In this document: piece after piece, positions 8,081 through 11,819 of the stretch | How positions within the stretch are numbered: position 1 is the stretch's first letter | How the letters are laid out: each line of letters starts with the position of its first letter | Assembly (NCBI GenBank): GCA_947629115.1 | Contig: CANRCL010000029.1 | Coordinates: 1 to 11,819 of the forward strand | Origin: an uncultured Bacilli bacterium | GTDB taxonomy: Bacteria > Bacillota_I > Bacilli_A > RF39 > UBA660 | Reading direction: 5' to 3' | DNA: 11,819 bases | Program-made: the position numbers and the translations under genes | Notes under the pieces: model-generated | Told to the model about the DNA's origin: nothing | The model's database searches: none | The model's input: only the letters and a program-made list of their open reading frames with translations

Positions 8081-9394
8081 ATGAAAAGTAGTAAGAAAAA
8101 AATTCCTTGGAGTGTAATTATTACCATAATTACACTATTACTAGTAATAGGAGGAACTTCTTATTTTGCTTATCAGTATATTAAAGATAAAGATAGAAAA
8201 ATAGTTCAAAATGCAGAAGAAATTGCCAAAAGAAATGCAGAAATAACCGATATTAGAAATCAAAATCAAGATGCTTTAAAAGATTATCAAACTGATGTGG
8301 AATTTTTAAGTAAAATGACTTATGATGAACTTTTACCAAATTTAGTAGATACTTCTTTAATTAAAGAGAAAACGAATATAACAATTATGGTTAATGGCGT
8401 CGAATTAATGAGTGAAGATACTCTAGATTTTAATGAAGTTAAACAATATGAAATAGAAGTTCAATTATTATATAGTTATTTTTATGAAGATGAGGGTAAT
8501 ACTAAAGAAGAACAAATTAAAAATAGTAAAGAAACTATTATAAATGTTGTAGATACTATTAAACCAGTTATTACAGGAGTTAAAGATAAAACTATTACCG
8601 CAGGAGATAAATTAGATATATTAAATGGTATAAGTGCTAGTGATGAAAAAGAGGGTAATTTAGAAGTTAAATATGAGGGAGAAGTTAATACCACGAAAGC
8701 CGGTACTTATAAAGTAGTAATTTATGCGGTTGATAAAAATGGTAATCGAACTGAACAAACAATGACAATAACTGTAAAAGCCAAACCAGTAGAAACAAAG
8801 CCAAATACTAGTACAACTAAACCGAGTACAGGTACAACTACTACTCCTAATACTGGTTCTACTACCAAGCCTAGTACAGGTTCAACAACGACTAAACCAA
8901 GTACAAGTACTACACCAACTTGTGATGTCACCAATGCAGTTTTGCAAAAAAGAGGCTATAAACCAACTCAAGATAAAGATGCTTGTAAGAAAAATAAAGA
9001 AGCCACTGAAATAGCAAAAAAAATTGCTGAAGAAGTTTTGGCTAAAGGCTATAAAACTGATTTAGAAAAAGTTGATGCGGCGGCTAAAATAGTTTCAGAA
9101 TATTATCAAAAAGGTGTTCACGTTGAAAGTGGTTTTGATTATAGAACCCCTTATGGCGTATTTATTAAAGGTGAAGCATCTTGTGCTGGTTGTACAAGAG
9201 CGTTAATTCAAGTTTTAGAATTAATGGGATTTAAAAATTTGACTCATGCAAATGAAAATGGTTGGACTCATCAATGGGTAATATTAGAGATGGATGGTCA
9301 AAAAGGATTTGCAGAAGCCCAATTAGGTTTTGCTGGTTATGGATGTCATATGTCTGATGAAAGCCCAGAATGTGTTAATGGAGAAAGTAATTAA
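8081..9394 (+). CDS. Membrane-anchored Ig-like / transglutaminase-like protein
   Basis: 437 residues from ATG 8081. A Lys-rich start (MKSSKKK) and one membrane helix (about 9-31) form an uncleaved signal anchor, placing the rest outside the cell. Then come a short coiled coil (about 34-70), an uncharacterised region, a bacterial Ig-like domain of the DUF5011 type (158-233: TIKPVITGV, AGTYKVVIYAVDKNGNRT), a Thr/Ser/Pro linker of imperfect repeats (234-280), and a C-terminal transglutaminase-like domain. In the latter, Cys368 (ASCAGCTRAL) and His397 (GWTHQWVILE) fit the catalytic Cys and His. The expected Asp is not evident: the strand reads GFAEAQLG, with Glu412 nearest. Several other cysteines (281, 371, two near the C-terminus) could form disulfides. 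A frame from TTG 8030 exists but lacks a Shine-Dalgarno and overlaps the promoter. A role in cell-wall or surface-protein processing is inferred. Confidence 0.8.
   Translation: MKSSKKKIPWSVIITIITLLLVIGGTSYFAYQYIKDKDRKIVQNAEEIAKRNAEITDIRNQNQDALKDYQTDVEFLSKMTYDELLPNLVDTSLIKEKTNITIMVNGVELMSEDTLDFNEVKQYEIEVQLLYSYFYEDEGNTKEEQIKNSKETIINVVDTIKPVITGVKDKTITAGDKLDILNGISASDEKEGNLEVKYEGEVNTTKAGTYKVVIYAVDKNGNRTEQTMTITVKAKPVETKPNTSTTKPSTGTTTTPNTGSTTKPSTGSTTTKPSTSTTPTCDVTNAVLQKRGYKPTQDKDACKKNKEATEIAKKIAEEVLAKGYKTDLEKVDAAAKIVSEYYQKGVHVESGFDYRTPYGVFIKGEASCAGCTRALIQVLELMGFKNLTHANENGWTHQWVILEMDGQKGFAEAQLGFAGYGCHMSDESPECVNGESN
8790..8920 (+). repeat. Imperfect tandem repeat encoding the Thr/Pro linker
   Basis: Units of about 24-30 bases built on ACTAAACC-AGTACAGGTACAACT variants repeat four to five times and encode TKPSTGTT / TTKPSTGST / TTKPSTSTT. 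Such arrays commonly vary in copy number by slippage. Confidence 0.6.
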
Positions 9395-9413
9395 TAATTT
9401 ACTTTCTTTTTTT
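9382..9413 (+). terminator. Intrinsic terminator of the transglutaminase-like gene
   Basis: AGAAAGTAA (9382-9390) pairs with TTACTTTCT (9399-9407), nine perfect pairs, and is followed by T (run 9407-9413). The 8-base loop holds tandem stops TAATAA (9392-9397), the first being the gene's stop. Confidence 0.85.
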
Positions 9414-9425
9414 AAATATTTATTT

Positions 9426-9431
9426 TATAAT
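9426..9431 (+). promoter_or_regulatory. Probable -10 box of priA
   Basis: A perfect TATAAT just after the preceding terminator. The -35 position is only T-rich (TTTCTT at 17 bp). The expected start near 9438 gives a leader of about 14 bases containing AGAGGGAG (9438-9445) before the ATG. Confidence 0.5.
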
Positions 9432-9451
9432 CATTTTAGAGGGAGACTTAT

Positions 9452-11638
9452 ATGTTTGCTAAAGTATTAATTGAATATCCAACTAAAAAAATTGATAAAT
9501 ATTTTACTTATAAAGTTCCTAGTATTTTAAAGAGTGATATTAAAAGAGGAATGAAAGTGCAAATTCCTTTTGGAGCAAAAATAATTAATGGTTTTGTAAT
9601 GGAAATAGTTAATACTTATGAAGAAGATTATGAATTAAAAGAAATTATTAATATAGTTGATAAAGAATTAATATTAGATGATGAATTAATGAATTTAGGA
9701 AAATATATTCAAGAAAAAACCTTATGTCCATTAATTTCGGCTTATCAAACAATGCTTCCGACATCTCTTAAGATAAAAACATCTAAAACAAATTATGCTC
9801 ATTATAAAACTTATCTAGTTTTAAATAAAAGTGAAGAAGAAATCAAAAAATATTTAGAAGATTATAAAAAGATAAATTATCAAACTGAATTGTTAAATGA
9901 TTTATTACAAAATAAAAGAATTTTAAAAAGTAATTATGGTCCCGCTGTTATAAAGGCTTTAAAGGGTAAAGAATTAATTAAAGAAATAAAAGAACAAGAA
10001 TATCGCATAAATAAAACTAATAATGTAGAAGTTTATAAACCAGAGTTAAATGATGAACAACTAAAGGCTTATAATACGATTAGTAAGACAAATAAATATG
10101 AAACATTTTTACTAATGGGTATAACTGGCTCTGGGAAAACAGAAGTTTATTTAAATTTAATCGATAATATGATAAAAAAAGGGAAAACTGCCATTATGTT
10201 AGTTCCCGAAATAACTTTAACAATGCAAATAGTTAATCGTTTTTATGAATGGTTTGGTTCAAAAGTGGCTATCTTTCATAGTGCTCTTTCTAATGGCGAA
10301 AAATATGATGAATATTTAAAAATTATGCGCGGAGAAGTATCGGTTGTCGTGGGAACGCGTTCGGCTATTTTTACACCTTTGAAAAACATTGGGATTATTA
10401 TTATTGATGAAGAGCATAGTGATACTTATAAACAAGATAATATGCCTCGTTATAATGCTAAAGATATGGCTACATTTCGGGCTCAATATCATAATTGTCC
10501 TTTAGTTTTAGGTAGTGCCACTCCAACATTGGAAGCCAGTTCGAGAGCATTAAAAAAAGTTTTTACGCCCCTTTATTTAACTAAAAGAGCCGGAGGAGGT
10601 ACTTTACCTCAAGTTAAAATTATCGATATGGTTGCCGAAATAAAAAAACATAATTTTATTTTTAGCGAAGAATTAATTAGTAATTTAGAAATGGTTTTAG
10701 AAAGAAAAGAACAAGCCATTATATTATTAAATAGACGGGGTTATTCTACTACCATTACTTGTTCTAATTGTGGTTTTACTTATAAATGCCCTAATTGTGA
10801 TATTACTTTAACCTATCATAAATCCACTAATAATTTACGTTGCCATTATTGTGGCTATACAACTAAAAGAGAAGATAAATGTCCTAATTGCCAAGAAGAT
10901 GCTTTAAATTATCTAGGCCTTGGGACAGAAAAAGTAGAACAAGAATTACAAAAATTGCTTCCTATGGCTAGAATAATTCGGATGGACCAAGATACAACTG
11001 CTAAAAAAGGAGCCCACGAACGAATAATTGAAAGTTTTAAAAAGGGCGAATATGACATTTTACTAGGAACCCAAATGATTAGTAAAGGTTTAGATTTTCC
11101 GAAAGTGACTTTAGTTGGTATTATTAATGCTGATACTTCTTTAAATATTCCCGACTTTCGAAGCAATGAAAAAACTTTTGCCTTATTATATCAAGCCAGT
11201 GGAAGAGCAGGAAGAAGCACATTACCAGGTAAAGTAATAATTCAAACTTATAATCCAGATAATTATGTTTTAAAATGTGTTAAAGATAATGATTTCGTTA
11301 GTTTCTTTAAGTATGAAATGAATATTCGTAAAATTTTAAAATATCCACCTTATTATTTTTTAGTAAGTTTAAAAATAGTATCTAGTGATTATACAACATC
11401 TTTAGAAAATGCTAATAAAATTTGTCAGTATTTAAAAAATCATATTGATAATTCTTCAATTATTTTAGGACCTACAACGGCTAATCTATTTAAATTTAAT
11501 AATACTTATCGGTTTCAAATTGTCATTAAGTATCGATATGATAATCAGTTAATGCAAACTTTAAAAGAATTAGATAATATCTATTTAAATGATAATAAAG
11601 TAAATCTAGAAATAGATATTGACCCATTACATATATAA
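9452..11638 (+). CDS. priA: Primosomal replication restart helicase PriA
   Basis: PriA recognises abandoned forks and D-loops and reloads the replicative helicase. The 728 residues match the usual length. The N-terminal 3'-end-binding domain is clear (MFAKVLIEYPTKKIDKYFTY, then KVQIPFG). The superfamily 2 helicase core has Walker A GITGSGKTE (223-231) and Walker B DEEH (319-322). The zinc-binding insertion has all eight cysteines in four CxxC pairs (437/440, 446/449, 464/467, 477/480). Motifs GTQMISKGLDFPKV and QASGRAGRS complete the helicase. AGAGGGAG precedes the ATG. It appears to be a single-gene unit from its own promoter. In many Firmicutes def and fmt follow priA; here the downstream side is a hairpin and an unassigned block. 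Confidence 0.97.
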   Translation: MFAKVLIEYPTKKIDKYFTYKVPSILKSDIKRGMKVQIPFGAKIINGFVMEIVNTYEEDYELKEIINIVDKELILDDELMNLGKYIQEKTLCPLISAYQTMLPTSLKIKTSKTNYAHYKTYLVLNKSEEEIKKYLEDYKKINYQTELLNDLLQNKRILKSNYGPAVIKALKGKELIKEIKEQEYRINKTNNVEVYKPELNDEQLKAYNTISKTNKYETFLLMGITGSGKTEVYLNLIDNMIKKGKTAIMLVPEITLTMQIVNRFYEWFGSKVAIFHSALSNGEKYDEYLKIMRGEVSVVVGTRSAIFTPLKNIGIIIIDEEHSDTYKQDNMPRYNAKDMATFRAQYHNCPLVLGSATPTLEASSRALKKVFTPLYLTKRAGGGTLPQVKIIDMVAEIKKHNFIFSEELISNLEMVLERKEQAIILLNRRGYSTTITCSNCGFTYKCPNCDITLTYHKSTNNLRCHYCGYTTKREDKCPNCQEDALNYLGLGTEKVEQELQKLLPMARIIRMDQDTTAKKGAHERIIESFKKGEYDILLGTQMISKGLDFPKVTLVGIINADTSLNIPDFRSNEKTFALLYQASGRAGRSTLPGKVIIQTYNPDNYVLKCVKDNDFVSFFKYEMNIRKILKYPPYYFLVSLKIVSSDYTTSLENANKICQYLKNHIDNSSIILGPTTANLFKFNNTYRFQIVIKYRYDNQLMQTLKELDNIYLNDNKVNLEIDIDPLHI

Positions 11639-11655
11639 ATTAAAGCAGAACATAA

Positions 11656-11691
11656 GCAAATGAAAATAAACTATCATTTATTTTCATTTGC
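11656..11691. terminator. Perfect 15-bp hairpin after priA, possible two-way terminator
   Basis: GCAAATGAAAATAAA (11656-11670) pairs perfectly with TTTATTTTCATTTGC (11677-11691) around a 6-base loop. It begins 17 bases after the priA stop. Neither side has a clean T run after the stem, though the AT-rich stem itself contains T4 and T3 tracts in each 3' arm. Read on the - strand the loop is TGATAG, two adjacent stop codons. It could terminate priA, a leftward transcript, or both. Confidence 0.5.
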
Positions 11692-11751
11692 ACTGTAAGC
11701 CTCACGACTTATTTTTCCTGTTTCATAGGATTTTACTCCTCCACAGGCCAT
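11674..11751 (-). CDS. Candidate 25-residue small ORF, unrecognised
   Basis: On the - strand an ATG at 11751 opens a 25-codon frame beginning MACGGVKSYETG and ending SREAYSANENK, closed by TGA (11676-11674) and a second in-frame stop TAG, both exactly in the hairpin loop. The frame is open further upstream, without a start codon, to a TAA at 11796-11794. Support for coding is the stop-in-loop arrangement, which copies the other genes here. Against it: no Shine-Dalgarno before the ATG, very short length, and base composition that could equally reflect a structured RNA. It may also be the tail of a broken gene. No family was recognised. Confidence 0.22.
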   Translation of the reverse strand: MACGGVKSYETGKISREAYSANENK

Positions 11752-11819
11752 ATTTCCGACAGTCGCTGCCGTACTTATTTTTTTATTATTTATTTAATTT
11801 TGATAATTTTCTTTATAGT
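11692..11819. other. Unassigned block with nested pairings, then AT-rich tail to the edge
   Basis: Bases 11692-11777 hold 38 G or C out of 86, clearly more than the surrounding genes. Four short perfect pairings are fully nested: TAAG 11696-11699 with CTTA 11774-11777, CGACT 11705-11709 with AGTCG 11761-11765, CCTGT 11717-11721 with ACAGG 11743-11747, and AGGA 11727-11730 with TCCT 11737-11740. On the + strand a run of seven T (11778-11784) follows. The remaining bases to the window edge are AT-rich with nothing recognisable. A small structured RNA, the start of an RNA gene, or a degraded coding fragment are all possible. Confidence 0.3.

Noticed and set aside
8722..8934. Antisense frame rich in Val/Pro/Leu repeats opposite the Thr/Pro linker
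   Set aside because: It is the mirror of the linker repeat on the other strand; no start context, no family, and the + strand gene explains the sequence.
11656..11710. tmRNA tag region (GCA AAT GAA AAT codons, stops in a hairpin loop)
   Set aside because: No tag ending in ALAA-like residues, no tRNA-like ends, and the downstream side on the - strand runs into priA.
11750..11819. 5' end of RNase P RNA on the + strand (GACAGTCGCTGCC resembles the start of type A RNase P RNAs)
   Set aside because: The match is short, the following bases are an AT-rich stretch unlike the P3 helix, and the diagnostic GAGGAAAGTCC is not in the window. Sequence past 11819 would settle it.

Overview
The window is very AT-rich (G+C well under 30% by eye) and tightly packed, with every recognisable gene on the + strand. 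Intergenic gaps are short, starts overlap stops, and Shine-Dalgarno sites are Firmicutes-like. The gene set (MutS with Walker motifs, NusB, XseA/XseB, PriA with eight zinc cysteines, a GLUG-repeat surface protein) fits a low-GC Firmicutes/Bacilli lineage, probably one of the reduced, Mollicutes-related gut groups. That placement is inference. Tryptophan in these proteins is written TGG and no long gene contains in-frame TGA, so the standard bacterial code is likely.

Layout: (1) 1-1752, the 3' part of a large extracellular GLUG-repeat protein cut by the window edge, closed by a terminator. (2) 1829-4433, mutS as its own unit, with a near-consensus promoter so close to the ATG that the mRNA looks leaderless, closed by a terminator inside the stop region. 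(3) 4440-7949, an operon nusB - HipA-like kinase-fold protein - xseA - coiled-coil two-TM protein - xseB, with overlapping genes, from an extended -10 promoter to a terminator whose loop carries the xseB stop. (4) 8030-9413, a membrane-anchored transglutaminase-like protein with an Ig-like domain and a Thr/Pro linker. Its likely start is ATG 8081; the TTG that gives the longest frame is part of a promoter -35 box. (5) 9426-11638, priA. (6) 11639-11819, a gap that differs from the rest: a perfect 15-bp hairpin and then a block of higher G+C with nested pairings, unassigned.

The recognised genes are mostly DNA repair and replication functions: MutS (mismatch recognition), exonuclease VII (both subunits in one operon; single-strand degradation, also used in mismatch repair in other bacteria) and PriA (fork restart). 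NusB acts in rRNA antitermination. Two genes inside the nusB-xseB operon have no standard place there: the kinase-like protein and the coiled-coil membrane protein. These two and the terminal hairpin block are the least explained parts of the window. No rRNA, tRNA, CRISPR array, transposase or phage gene was seen.
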